Source of the DNA: Anderseniella sp. Alg231-50 | Lineage (GTDB): Bacteria; Pseudomonadota; Alphaproteobacteria; Rhizobiales; Aestuariivirgaceae | Direction: 5' to 3' | Assembly (NCBI RefSeq): GCF_900149695.1 | Contig: NZ_LT703004.1 | Location: forward strand, 124,001 to 188,000 | DNA: 64,000 nucleotides | Part shown: in pieces, positions 8,777-16,959 of the stretch | How the letters are laid out: each line of letters starts with the position of its first letter | How positions within the stretch are numbered: position 1 is the stretch's first letter | Notes under the pieces: model-generated | Told to the model about the DNA's origin: nothing | The model's input: only the letters and a program-made list of their open reading frames with translations | Database searches by the model: none | Made by a program: the position numbers and the translations under genes

Positions 8777-8988
8777 CGTCTTCTCCACTAGATGCGCCAT
8801 GCGTGCGACGTGATTAGACATTCATAACCGTTAATGAATCAAGCATGCGCACGAACTTGCGACGAAAAGCTGCCCGATTGCGACTGGTGCAGTGCAAAAG
8901 AAATGCACCTGCTTGACTAAGCTGCTGATACCGCGCACCTTTAACCAACCAAGCACCCTTCCCCGACAGCTATCGTTTCAGGATCATC

Positions 8989-10242
8989 ATGACCGGATTT
9001 TCTATTGCTGGCGTTCGCGCCCAATTCCCTGCCCTTTCCATCACCGATGACGGAAAATCACGCATTTACCTGGACAATCCGGCCGGCACACAGGTGCCTC
9101 AGCATGTCATCGACCGCGCCACCCGTGCCATGATCGAGCAGAATGCCAATCTGGGTGGTGCCTTTGTGACCTCGGAAAAAGCGCTGGCCCTGTTTGATGA
9201 AGCCCATGAGGCGGCAGCCCAATTCTACAATGCACCTGCAACCACCGACGTCTTTTACGGCGCCAACATGACTACGATAACACTGGCCATGTCGCGCAAC
9301 CTGCAAAAAACCCTGGCCTTGAGCGAAGGTGACGAGATCGTGCTGTCGCGGATGGATCACGATGCAAACGTGGCACCCTGGCTGCTGGTGGCAGCCGATA
9401 CCGGCGCCACCGTAAAATGGCTCGACTTCGATACCGATACGTTTGAATTCCCGGACGATGCCTTGGACAAGGTGTTGAGCGACAAGACCAAAATCGTCGC
9501 CGTGAGCTATGCCTCAAACTGCACCGGCACCATCAATGACGTGAAATCCATGTGCTCCAAGGCGCGCAGCGCCGGTGCAATCAGCTATGTGGACGCGGTG
9601 CAGTTTGCTCCACACGGCGTCATCGATGTGCAGGACATCGGCTGTGATTTCCTGGTGTCGTCCGCCTACAAGTTCTTCGGGCCCCACCAGGGTATCATGT
9701 ACGGGCGTGGTGACCTGCTTGAGAGCATGTTCTCCTACCAGGTGCGGCCTCCGCTTGAGTATGGTTCCCCCGCCAAGTTTGAAACAGGTACCGCGCCTCG
9801 CGAAACCCTGGCGGCATCACTGGGGGCCATCGAATACATCGCATCGCTGGGCGATGGTGACACCGGTTTACCACTGTCGCGAAACCGGATTGCATCCGGC
9901 ATGCACGCAGCCATGGGCCATGAAATGGCGCTGACCAGGCAGATGATCGGCGGCCTGACCTCCATAAAGGGCGTCAAAGTGCGCGGCATCACGTCGGACA
10001 ACGCACTGGCGCGGCGGGTGCCTACCGTATCCATCACCATGGACGGGAAAAACCCCGAGGACATGGCCAAATCGCTGGCAGATAAGAACACGTTCCTGTG
10101 GTCGGGTCACAATTATGCGCTGGAGCCGATCAACCACATGGACCTGATGAAGGATGGCGGCGTCCTGCGCATCGGCCTGGCGCACTACAACACGGCGGAA
10201 GAAGTGGACACATTGCTGGAGCAGCTGGAAGACCTGGCCTAA
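8989..10242 (+). CDS. Cysteine desulfurase-like class V aminotransferase
   Basis: 417 aa. A PLP-dependent class V aminotransferase fold is indicated by YLDNPAGTQVPQHV near the N-terminus, SRMDHDANVAPW, SYVDAVQFAPHG (PLP aspartate) and the Schiff-base lysine K228 in VSSAYKFFGPHQG. Members annotated as cysteine desulfurase-like lack a proven substrate. It diverges from the corrinoid gene (213 bp apart) and is convergent with the MFS gene. It could act in sulfur mobilisation or on another amino acid. The desulfurase catalytic-cysteine loop was not clearly recognised by eye. Confidence 0.85.
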   Translation: MTGFSIAGVRAQFPALSITDDGKSRIYLDNPAGTQVPQHVIDRATRAMIEQNANLGGAFVTSEKALALFDEAHEAAAQFYNAPATTDVFYGANMTTITLAMSRNLQKTLALSEGDEIVLSRMDHDANVAPWLLVAADTGATVKWLDFDTDTFEFPDDALDKVLSDKTKIVAVSYASNCTGTINDVKSMCSKARSAGAISYVDAVQFAPHGVIDVQDIGCDFLVSSAYKFFGPHQGIMYGRGDLLESMFSYQVRPPLEYGSPAKFETGTAPRETLAASLGAIEYIASLGDGDTGLPLSRNRIASGMHAAMGHEMALTRQMIGGLTSIKGVKVRGITSDNALARRVPTVSITMDGKNPEDMAKSLADKNTFLWSGHNYALEPINHMDLMKDGGVLRIGLAHYNTAEEVDTLLEQLEDLA

Positions 10243-10255
10243 GGCGAAATGAGGA

Positions 10256-11929
10256 TCAGGAGGCCCGGGTAACGTCCGTCAGCGGATCGGCAAGCTCGCG
10301 GCCGCCCGGCGGTTGTGCGGTCGGCATCGAGCCGGGCTGGCGTTCGACCATGCGATGCACCACGGCGGGTGCCCCTTCGATATGAAGTTTTTCCACCTGC
10401 TCATAGATTGAAGCATCCGCCCTGGTCCGGCGCTGCGCATCGCGGACATAGTCCAGCCAGGTCGGAACGTGAAAGCGCTCCATCCACAATTGTGGGTCCG
10501 ACAGGTCGCGCAACAGCGTCCAGCGTAAAAACCCGTCCCTGCGGCAGATGCGGCGGCGCTCGTTCATGACGTTCAGGAAGGCCACGACATCCTTTTCGGC
10601 AATACGGTGCTCGACCGTGATGACCACCGGGCCACTGCGCGGCTCCAGCGGTACGGCAATGTCCGGTTCGCGCCAGTGGTCGAGAGGAGCAAGGTCGACA
10701 GTCTCGATCTGCTGCAACGAACGCACGAGGCCCGGCAAAATGGCCACGGCCATCATCGCCGCAGCGGTGAACAACGCGATCGGTATGGAATAGTGCGAGG
10801 CCACATAACCGGACAGCCAGCTCCCGAACGCCATGCCGCCAAATGTCACCATCTGGTATATGGACAGCGCCCGGGCAACCACCCAGCGCGGCGCGGCCAT
10901 CTGAACAGAGACATTGAACGTCGACAGCGCCAATACCCATCCCGCGCCGGTGAGCATCAACGCCGGCATTGTCAGGATCAATTGCGTACTCGCAGCTGTA
11001 ATGATGGTACCGGCGAGCACCGCAACCGATGCAACGCGCACAATCCATTCCGTCGAGTATTTCTTGCGCAACCGCCCGCTGGACAGTGCGCCGCCGACGG
11101 CGCCGACACCGAAAGAGCCAAGCAACGCGCCAAAGACCAGCGGGCCGCCGGTTATGATATCGCTGGCGACGACCGGCATCAGTGCCGGCACGGCTGCCGC
11201 GGCCGCACCGAAAAGACAGCTGCGCAGCAACACGGCACGGATGTTGGGGGACATGGCCACGAACCGAATGCCCGCTGATATTGCAAGGTCGATCCGTTCA
11301 CGCGGCAGCGTGCGCGGCATGGTGTCCGGCCGCCAGCGCACCAGCACGGCCAGCAATGCTACGTAACTGAGTGCGTTGGTGGCGAAAGCCGCGGCCGCTC
11401 CGCCTGCCGCAACGATCGCCCCGCCAACGGCGGGACCGACACTGCGGGCAATGTTGAAACCCATCGAGTTCAGGGCCACAGCGCCGGGCAACAGGTCACG
11501 CGGAACCATGTCACCGACCGAAGCCTGCCAGGCCGGATTGTTCAATGCGGTGCCGCAGCCAATGAGGAAAGTGAAGCCGATCAGCAGCCAGGGCGTCAGA
11601 ACTCCGTACCATGCGCACACGGCCAGAACCACGGAGACAATCAACATGAATGCTTGCGCGCAGATCATCACGCGCCGGCGATCGAGATTGTCGGCAATGG
11701 CACCCGCCAGCAGCGCAAACAGCATGATCGGCAGCGCGGTAGAGGCCTGGACCAGCGCGACAAATTGCGGCGAGTCCGTCAGCGTGGTCATCAGCCACGA
11801 TGCGCCCACCGCCTGCACGAGACCACCAAAGTTCGAACTCATGCTGGCCAGCCAGATAGACCGGAAAACCGGCACTCCCAGGGCCGAGGACGGAGCGGAA
11901 TCCGGACTGTCTTCTAAATCGTCAGGCAT
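10256..11929 (-). CDS. MFS transporter (MFS_3/EntS type) with C-terminal soluble domain
   Basis: 557 aa, longer than the usual 400-430 aa of the MFS_3 (EntS-like) family. Residues about 20-410 hold 12 hydrophobic segments with family blocks (FRSIWLASMSSNFGGLVQAVGASWL, LDRRRVMICAQ, NNPAWQASVGDMVPR). The last about 145 residues (from VITVEHRIAEKDVVAFLNVM) are hydrophilic and resemble the alpha/beta-barrel add-on seen in some MFS_3 proteins. The substrate is unknown. It is convergent with the class V aminotransferase. The C-terminal domain could be regulatory or enzymatic. Confidence 0.85.
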   Translation of the reverse strand: MPDDLEDSPDSAPSSALGVPVFRSIWLASMSSNFGGLVQAVGASWLMTTLTDSPQFVALVQASTALPIMLFALLAGAIADNLDRRRVMICAQAFMLIVSVVLAVCAWYGVLTPWLLIGFTFLIGCGTALNNPAWQASVGDMVPRDLLPGAVALNSMGFNIARSVGPAVGGAIVAAGGAAAAFATNALSYVALLAVLVRWRPDTMPRTLPRERIDLAISAGIRFVAMSPNIRAVLLRSCLFGAAAAAVPALMPVVASDIITGGPLVFGALLGSFGVGAVGGALSSGRLRKKYSTEWIVRVASVAVLAGTIITAASTQLILTMPALMLTGAGWVLALSTFNVSVQMAAPRWVVARALSIYQMVTFGGMAFGSWLSGYVASHYSIPIALFTAAAMMAVAILPGLVRSLQQIETVDLAPLDHWREPDIAVPLEPRSGPVVITVEHRIAEKDVVAFLNVMNERRRICRRDGFLRWTLLRDLSDPQLWMERFHVPTWLDYVRDAQRRTRADASIYEQVEKLHIEGAPAVVHRMVERQPGSMPTAQPPGGRELADPLTDVTRAS

Positions 11930-12038
11930 GCACCTTTGTCAGGCCATCCGCGCCGATTTGCAAGGTCGCGACAGGGCTTACCGGAAATATTGCTGAAAGA
12001 CGCGGGCCCGTGACGCCTAGATGGTCACAAGACCTGCA

Positions 12039-13067
12039 CTACCCCCGGCGCCTGCCCCTGCCCTCGCGGCCGCGTCGGGCAGCGCCCTCGGCGGCAGTGT
12101 CCGTGCCGTGAGCCAGGGCGGAGACCTTGCCAAGCTTTGCCTCGACCTGATCGACCGTCGGACGGGCACCACCTGAATAGGTTTCCAGCGACGTGCGCAT
12201 GGCGCGCACGTGCTCATAGGTCGTGCCGCAGCACCCGCCGATGATCTTTGCACCTGAATCAAACGCCAGCCGGGCATAATCGGCCATCAGTTCCGGCGTG
12301 CCGTCATAGTGGATGTGGCCATCCATCCAGGCGGGGATGCCGCAGTTGCCCTTGGCCACCACAATGGCGCTGCCATCGGCCTCGGTCATGCCCAGCACGG
12401 TCGCCACCAGTTCAGCAGCACCGGTGCCGCAATTGGCGCCGATGGCGTCTGGCGCGACCTGCTGTGTCGCCGCGAGAGCCGCGTAGGCCGCAGGTGTCAG
12501 TCCCATCATGGTGCGGCCATTGGTGTCAAAGCTCATGGTCGCCACCACCGGCAAGCTGGTGGTGCGAGCCCCTTCAAGGGCGGACTTGAATTCTTCTTCC
12601 GAGGAAATGGTTTCGATCCACAACACATCCGCGCCGCCTGCCTCAAGCGCCTGGGCCTGCTCGGCGAATGCCGCGACACCCTGTTCGTGGGTCATTGTGC
12701 CGACCGGCTCAAAAATCTCGCCCGTCGGACCCATGGAGCCAGCCACGATAACCGGGCGATCCACCGCGTCCGCCTCCATGCGGGCAAGCTGGGCCGCCTT
12801 CATGTTGAGTTCGCTCACGCGGTTTTGAGCATCATGCAGCTTGAGCCGGTAGGCGTTGCCGCCAAACGAATTGCTCAGCACGATGTCGGACCCTGCCTCG
12901 ATGAAGTTGCGGTGCAGCGCGCGAACCCGGTCGGTGTGATCTTCATTCCACAGTTCCGGGGCGTCGCCGGACTGCAAACCCATTGCGAACAGGTTTGTGC
13001 CGGTGGCCCCGTCGGCCAGCAGCCAGTCACGGGAATTCAGGAGATCGAGAAAGTTTGCACGGGCCAT
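12039..13067 (-). CDS. bmt: Betaine-homocysteine methyltransferase-type protein (Bmt/BHMT)
   Basis: 342 aa. The zinc-binding HMT fold shows LADGATGTNLFAMGL at the N-terminus, VLSNSFGGNAYRL, GANCGTGAAEL (first Cys) and KIIGGCCGTTYEHVRAM (paired Cys), which matches rhizobial-type betaine-homocysteine methyltransferases. It makes methionine from homocysteine using betaine or a related methyl donor. A SahR-like palindrome sits 45 bp upstream of the start, consistent with methionine-cycle regulation. The C-terminus is a low-complexity Arg/Gly tail (GRRRG). The 109 bp between it and the MFS start show no feature. Confidence 0.87.
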   Translation of the reverse strand: MARANFLDLLNSRDWLLADGATGTNLFAMGLQSGDAPELWNEDHTDRVRALHRNFIEAGSDIVLSNSFGGNAYRLKLHDAQNRVSELNMKAAQLARMEADAVDRPVIVAGSMGPTGEIFEPVGTMTHEQGVAAFAEQAQALEAGGADVLWIETISSEEEFKSALEGARTTSLPVVATMSFDTNGRTMMGLTPAAYAALAATQQVAPDAIGANCGTGAAELVATVLGMTEADGSAIVVAKGNCGIPAWMDGHIHYDGTPELMADYARLAFDSGAKIIGGCCGTTYEHVRAMRTSLETYSGGARPTVDQVEAKLGKVSALAHGTDTAAEGAARRGREGRGRRRG

Positions 13068-13111
13068 GATTTGTAGGACTCACCTTGTCAGAATTGGAGC
13101 CCTCACATAAC

Positions 13112-13131
13112 ACATAAAGATTTCTTTATGT
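13112..13131. promoter_or_regulatory. SahR-like operator upstream of bmt
   Basis: ACATAAAGA-TT-TCTTTATGT is an inverted repeat with 9-bp arms, 45 bp upstream of the BHMT-type gene. It resembles the ArsR-family SahR site of alphaproteobacterial methionine-cycle genes as I recall it; I could not check the consensus. Confidence 0.55.
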
Positions 13132-13147
13132 AGTTATTTCTGGACTG

Positions 13148-13987
13148 TTATGCTGTGAAGCTTTCGGCAGAAAACCGCAGGTCCATGCGCTCGTTCACCG
13201 GCACTTCGCCTGTACGGGGCTCATCCTTCAACAGCATGGCCACCACATTGCGCAAGGCATGCAGGTCGCCGTAGCCCAGTACTGGCGCATCATCGACACC
13301 ATTTTCCGGCTGCCCGTGTGCACAGACAATCTGCACCTGTTCCGGCAGGTCGTCGAGCAACTGCTCGCAGATACGCAGATAGTCACGCAGTGATGCGCCC
13401 GGGGTCTGGGCATACAAGGCACCGCAATAAATGAAATCCGCCGCGTACAACCGGCTCCGCTCCGCCTCCCACAGCGATACAGAATCCGGCGAGTGCCCCG
13501 GCGTGTGCAGCACGTGCAGCGACCGGCCCCCTACTCTGACAACCTCATCGGGCGCAATCCAGCGGCCCACCTCAAATGTCGGCACCGGTACCGCTTCGCT
13601 TGCGCCCAGGAACATCTCATCGGTCGGGGTCAGTGTGCCATTTGTCTCGATGGCGCGCAGCATTGGCAGGTCGGCCACCGTGGCCGGCCCAAACGCATGG
13701 ATATTGCCGAGATGATCAAAATGCATGTGGGACGGAAACGCGTCCACGCGCGCCCGGCCATGGCGCGCGACCAGGGGTGCAATCGACCGTCTGCCGGAGC
13801 CGGTATCAAACAGCAGGCTGTCATCGCCGTCCGATATCAGATAGCTCCAGTTGCGCTGGTGATAGGCAGGTTCACCAATGGCAATGGTTGCATCATCGAT
13901 CGCCTTGACGCCGAACCAGCCATCTTCCAGCAGCACATCATCTGCCAGCGTAATGGTCTCTATTGCCACTTCAAGGTTTTCGCGCAT
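13148..13987 (-). CDS. MBL-fold metallo-hydrolase
   Basis: 279 aa. The metallo-beta-lactamase signature HMHFDHLGNIHAFG (HxHxDH) is near residues 88-101, HTPGHSPDSVSLW supplies the next metal histidine, and ADFIYCG and CAHGQPENG follow. The N-terminus has YLISDGDDSLLFDTGSGRR. The family includes lactonases and glyoxalase II-like hydrolases; the substrate cannot be told. It stands alone between bmt (same strand) and the divergent DUF1203 gene. Confidence 0.85.
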   Translation of the reverse strand: MRENLEVAIETITLADDVLLEDGWFGVKAIDDATIAIGEPAYHQRNWSYLISDGDDSLLFDTGSGRRSIAPLVARHGRARVDAFPSHMHFDHLGNIHAFGPATVADLPMLRAIETNGTLTPTDEMFLGASEAVPVPTFEVGRWIAPDEVVRVGGRSLHVLHTPGHSPDSVSLWEAERSRLYAADFIYCGALYAQTPGASLRDYLRICEQLLDDLPEQVQIVCAHGQPENGVDDAPVLGYGDLHALRNVVAMLLKDEPRTGEVPVNERMDLRFSAESFTA

Positions 13988-14084
13988 GGGGTGACCGGAT
14001 GTCCTGGTTGGCAGCTTCCGTAAATCGGGTCGTCAGCCAGATCATTCAATGCCATCGTGGGCCATCAATCAAGGAGAGCAGCAC

Positions 14085-14552
14085 ATGAAAATTCGTTATG
14101 AGGCCATTTCGACCGACACCGCGCGCAGTCTCCAGAACGGGGATCCGGATGCATACGGCAATCTACCGGAACGCGCCGTATCAGATGGCAGCCGGATACC
14201 GTGCCGGCACTGCCTGAAACTGGTCGATGAAGGTGACGAGTATCTGATTGTGGCGCATCGCCCGTTCGGCAATCTGCAACCCTATTCGGAAACCGGGCCG
14301 ATTTTCCTGCACGCGGATTTCTGCGAGCGCGCCGCGGCGGACGCAAAGCTTCCGGACATGCTGGACAGCCCGGCCTACCTGGTGCGCGGCTATGATGCCG
14401 GCGAGCGGATTATCTACGGCACCGGCCAGGTGGTTCCAACCGCTGACATCGGCACTTATGCCGGAGCCCTGCTGAAAGACGACAAGGTTGAATTCGTGCA
14501 TGTGCGCTCGGCAGAAAACAACTGCTTCCAGTGCCGGGTGGAGCGCGACTGA
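14085..14552 (+). CDS. DUF1203-family protein
   Basis: 155 aa from the ATG preceded by AAGGAGA (MKIRYEAIST); an earlier ATG at 14049 lacks a ribosome site. The sequence contains IPCRHCLKLVDEGDEYLIVAHRPF, GPIFLHADFCERA and FVHVRSAENNCFQCRVERD, typical of DUF1203. The function is unknown. Conserved Cys and His residues could bind a metal or make disulfides. It is convergent with the SDR gene, 4 bp apart. Confidence 0.8.
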   Translation: MKIRYEAISTDTARSLQNGDPDAYGNLPERAVSDGSRIPCRHCLKLVDEGDEYLIVAHRPFGNLQPYSETGPIFLHADFCERAAADAKLPDMLDSPAYLVRGYDAGERIIYGTGQVVPTADIGTYAGALLKDDKVEFVHVRSAENNCFQCRVERD

Positions 14553-14556
14553 CCGA

Positions 14557-15228
14557 TCAGTCTGCCAGCGTGTGAAAATCATCCCAGCGCAGAGTTTCGA
14601 CACCTGACTTGTCGAGCCTGGCGTTGAGCGCGATGGCCGTGCCCAGGGTCGCGACCTTTATGCCCCGGTATTTGGTGCGCGGCCCGGTCAGCAGGAAGTT
14701 GAGTTTCGGCCAGCCCCACAGTGTCAGTGCCTGCGTCAGGCCATAGCGGTTTTCAGGTGTCAGGATCATCGACGGCTGGAAAAGGCTCAGCCGCTCAAAA
14801 TCCAGCGCTCTCAGTGCGTCTTCCAACTCACCCTTGGTGCGCAGGAAAAATGAACGCGACCTGGAATCCGACCCGATTGAACCGAGCAGTTGAAAATGCT
14901 TCACGCCCGCCTTCCTGCAGGCGGCAGCGAAATCCAGCACCGCCAGCTTGTCTATGCGGACAAAGTCCTCGCGCGACACCTTTGAAGGTTCGCCGACACC
15001 GAGCGTGCAGATAGCCGTCGTGTGACCATCCAAATGCTCTGCGTAGGAAGCTGCACCGAAAATATCTGCGTTGTGCTGGCGCAGGCCCTCATGTGCGACG
15101 CCTTCGACAGGCCGTCGGCCCAGCAAAGTCAGCCGGGCGAGTTCGGGCATCTTGACGAGCGTGGACACAACTTCAGTGCCAACAGCTCCGGTCGCGCCCA
15201 GCATCACTATGTTCAGTCTTCTGTCCAT
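14557..15228 (-). CDS. NAD(P)-binding atypical SDR (TIP30/HTATIP2-like)
   Basis: 223 aa, Rossmann fold with the nucleotide motif VMLGATGAVGTEVVSTL at residues about 8-24, CTLGVG and FQLLGSIGSDSRS later. Length and pattern match atypical SDRs of the HTATIP2/oxidoreductase group; catalytic Tyr-Lys pairs are not obvious. The physiological role is unknown. It lies upstream of, and in the opposite direction from, the DUF1203 gene, and downstream of soeC on the same strand with a 34-bp gap, so it could be read from the same transcript. Confidence 0.78.
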   Translation of the reverse strand: MDRRLNIVMLGATGAVGTEVVSTLVKMPELARLTLLGRRPVEGVAHEGLRQHNADIFGAASYAEHLDGHTTAICTLGVGEPSKVSREDFVRIDKLAVLDFAAACRKAGVKHFQLLGSIGSDSRSRSFFLRTKGELEDALRALDFERLSLFQPSMILTPENRYGLTQALTLWGWPKLNFLLTGPRTKYRGIKVATLGTAIALNARLDKSGVETLRWDDFHTLAD

Positions 15229-15262
15229 GTTCCTGTTCGCAGACGCTGCTCAGGTCAGCCGG

Positions 15263-16204
15263 CTACACGCTCTGCTCACCGTAAAACAGCGAGACAACAT
15301 GCTTTGCCTGCGCAAAAAACAACCAGCGCTCGACGATTGCTGCAATGCCCGACAATACGACCGCGAGCACGGCAAATACCGGCGCTGCATCACCTTCAAA
15401 GCCAAACGCCGCCCACACCAGCACAAGCGCTGCAGCCAGGCAGCCCCCGACAATCATGCGCAGTTTCCGGGCGTGCTTGCGCGCAACCCTGAAACCCATT
15501 TCCGACTGGATGTAGTTCTCCGACGTATGCGGCAATTCCCACTGGCGCACATCGCTGCCGAGACCGGTGGCATCGCCCATGGTGTAGATCGGCTTCATAT
15601 TGTCGATACTGGCCCAGTAAACCAGCTTGGCAATAGCTGCCAACACCAGCGCAACGATGGTGATGACACCGAGTGCGGGAATGCCGGAACGGCCGAACAC
15701 ACTAGCCAGTGCAAACAGCAAGACGGCGCCGGTGGCAATCGAGAAAATCAGGTAGACCGGCACCACCATCCAGTGCCGCCAGGCACGGATTGTCGCCAGC
15801 GATGCATAGATCATTGCGGTGCACACCACCGTCACCATGGCCAGGATGGCCGTGAGGATGCCCAGAACCATCAACAGGCTTTCATTGCTGTCCGGCAACA
15901 CCCACAGCAATCCGAACAGGCAGGCGGGAATATAGGTGGCCACTGCCAGCACGCCTTCGCGTGACAGCCACGAAGACCGCCACTGCGAAAACGCCCGCCA
16001 GGCACGTTCCGGGTGACCAAGGTGGAACGTGGATGACAACAACCCGACGGTGATCAGGCCGAGGGCCAACAGCATGGACACGGTGCCAAACCAGAAGTCA
16101 GAAGCGCTGCCATGACTGGCACCGGTCAAACCCAGCAGCGCCAGCAGGCCATAACCGGCGCCGGACGCAGTGGTGAACAGGATTACGGAATATGCGGGAT
16201 GCAT
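15263..16204 (-). CDS. soeC: DmsC/SoeC-type membrane anchor subunit
   Basis: 313 aa with eight or more hydrophobic segments. The N-terminus (MHPAYSVILFTTASGAGYGLLALLGL) and the block STFHLGHPERAWRAFSQWRSSWLSREG are hallmarks of the DmsC family; HLGHPERAW is conserved. It anchors the molybdenum and Fe-S subunits to the cytoplasmic membrane and exchanges electrons with quinone. Its start overlaps the stop of the B subunit by 1 bp. Within a complex lacking a Tat signal on the catalytic subunit, it fits SoeC of the cytoplasm-facing sulfite dehydrogenase. Confidence 0.82.
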   Translation of the reverse strand: MHPAYSVILFTTASGAGYGLLALLGLTGASHGSASDFWFGTVSMLLALGLITVGLLSSTFHLGHPERAWRAFSQWRSSWLSREGVLAVATYIPACLFGLLWVLPDSNESLLMVLGILTAILAMVTVVCTAMIYASLATIRAWRHWMVVPVYLIFSIATGAVLLFALASVFGRSGIPALGVITIVALVLAAIAKLVYWASIDNMKPIYTMGDATGLGSDVRQWELPHTSENYIQSEMGFRVARKHARKLRMIVGGCLAAALVLVWAAFGFEGDAAPVFAVLAVVLSGIAAIVERWLFFAQAKHVVSLFYGEQSV

Positions 16205-16959
16205 TAGCTCAGGACCTCGTCAATCCAGGAAAAGACGCGCTCTGCCAGCGAGCCGTCACCCTTGCCGACCGTTTCCAGCGGTGTCGACTTTACACCGCCT
16301 GCCTTGTCACGGCGCGGCCGCGGCGGCAGGTACTTGTTGACCGGCTTGTAATCCATCTGCGGCAGCAGGTCGAAGCCGCCGCGGGCATTGACCAGCTTTG
16401 ATACTTTGGAGTTTTCGTCCCCCAGATCACCGAAATGGCGGGCACCCGTAGGACACGCCCGCACGCATGCCGGCTGGCGGTCTTCCGGTTCCAGGTTTTC
16501 ATTGTAGATGCGGTCCACACACAATGTGCACTTCTTCATCACGCCGTCGTCCTGGTCGTACTCGCGCGCGCCGTAAGGACAGGCCCATGAGCACAGCTTG
16601 CAGCCGATGCAGGTATCCGGGTTGACCAGCACGATGCCGTCTTCCTCACGCTTGTAACTGGCACCCGTCGGACAAACGGTGACACAGGCAGGCGTTTCGC
16701 AATGCAGGCAGGAGCGCGGGAAATGCAGGCCGCGGGCATTGTCACCGTCGCCGGTTTCGTAGCCGTGAATGCGGTTGAGCCACGCACCTGCCGGATCAGG
16801 CCCGTAAGGTTCAAGATCAGTGAGCGGCGCCGAGTAGCCCTGTGTGTTCCATTCCTTGCACGACACCGCACAGGCCTGACAGCCGACGCAGGTATCAAGG
16901 TCGATGACCAGGCCGAGCTTCTTCTGTCCGGGCTTTGTCGTATCTGGAAGGGTTGTCAT
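16204..16959 (-). CDS. soeB: 4Fe-4S electron-transfer subunit (SoeB-like)
   Basis: 251 aa. Four cysteine clusters are visible: CVGCQACAVSCKEWN (residues about 22-36), CLHCETPACVTVCP, CIGCKLCSWACPYGA, and CTLCVDRIYN followed by CVRACPTGA. These are the four [4Fe-4S] sites of DmsB/NrfC-type subunits. The start ATG overlaps the stop of the catalytic subunit by 4 bp and its end abuts soeC, giving a compact A-B-C operon. It passes electrons between the molybdopterin subunit and the membrane subunit. Confidence 0.87.
   Translation of the reverse strand: MTTLPDTTKPGQKKLGLVIDLDTCVGCQACAVSCKEWNTQGYSAPLTDLEPYGPDPAGAWLNRIHGYETGDGDNARGLHFPRSCLHCETPACVTVCPTGASYKREEDGIVLVNPDTCIGCKLCSWACPYGAREYDQDDGVMKKCTLCVDRIYNENLEPEDRQPACVRACPTGARHFGDLGDENSKVSKLVNARGGFDLLPQMDYKPVNKYLPPRPRRDKAGGVKSTPLETVGKGDGSLAERVFSWIDEVLS

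Noticed and set aside
8777-8988. Cobalamin riboswitch upstream of the corrinoid region genes
   Set aside because: No B12-box-like sequence was recognised; only short inverted repeats such as GTGCA-N7-TGCAC at 8892-8908.
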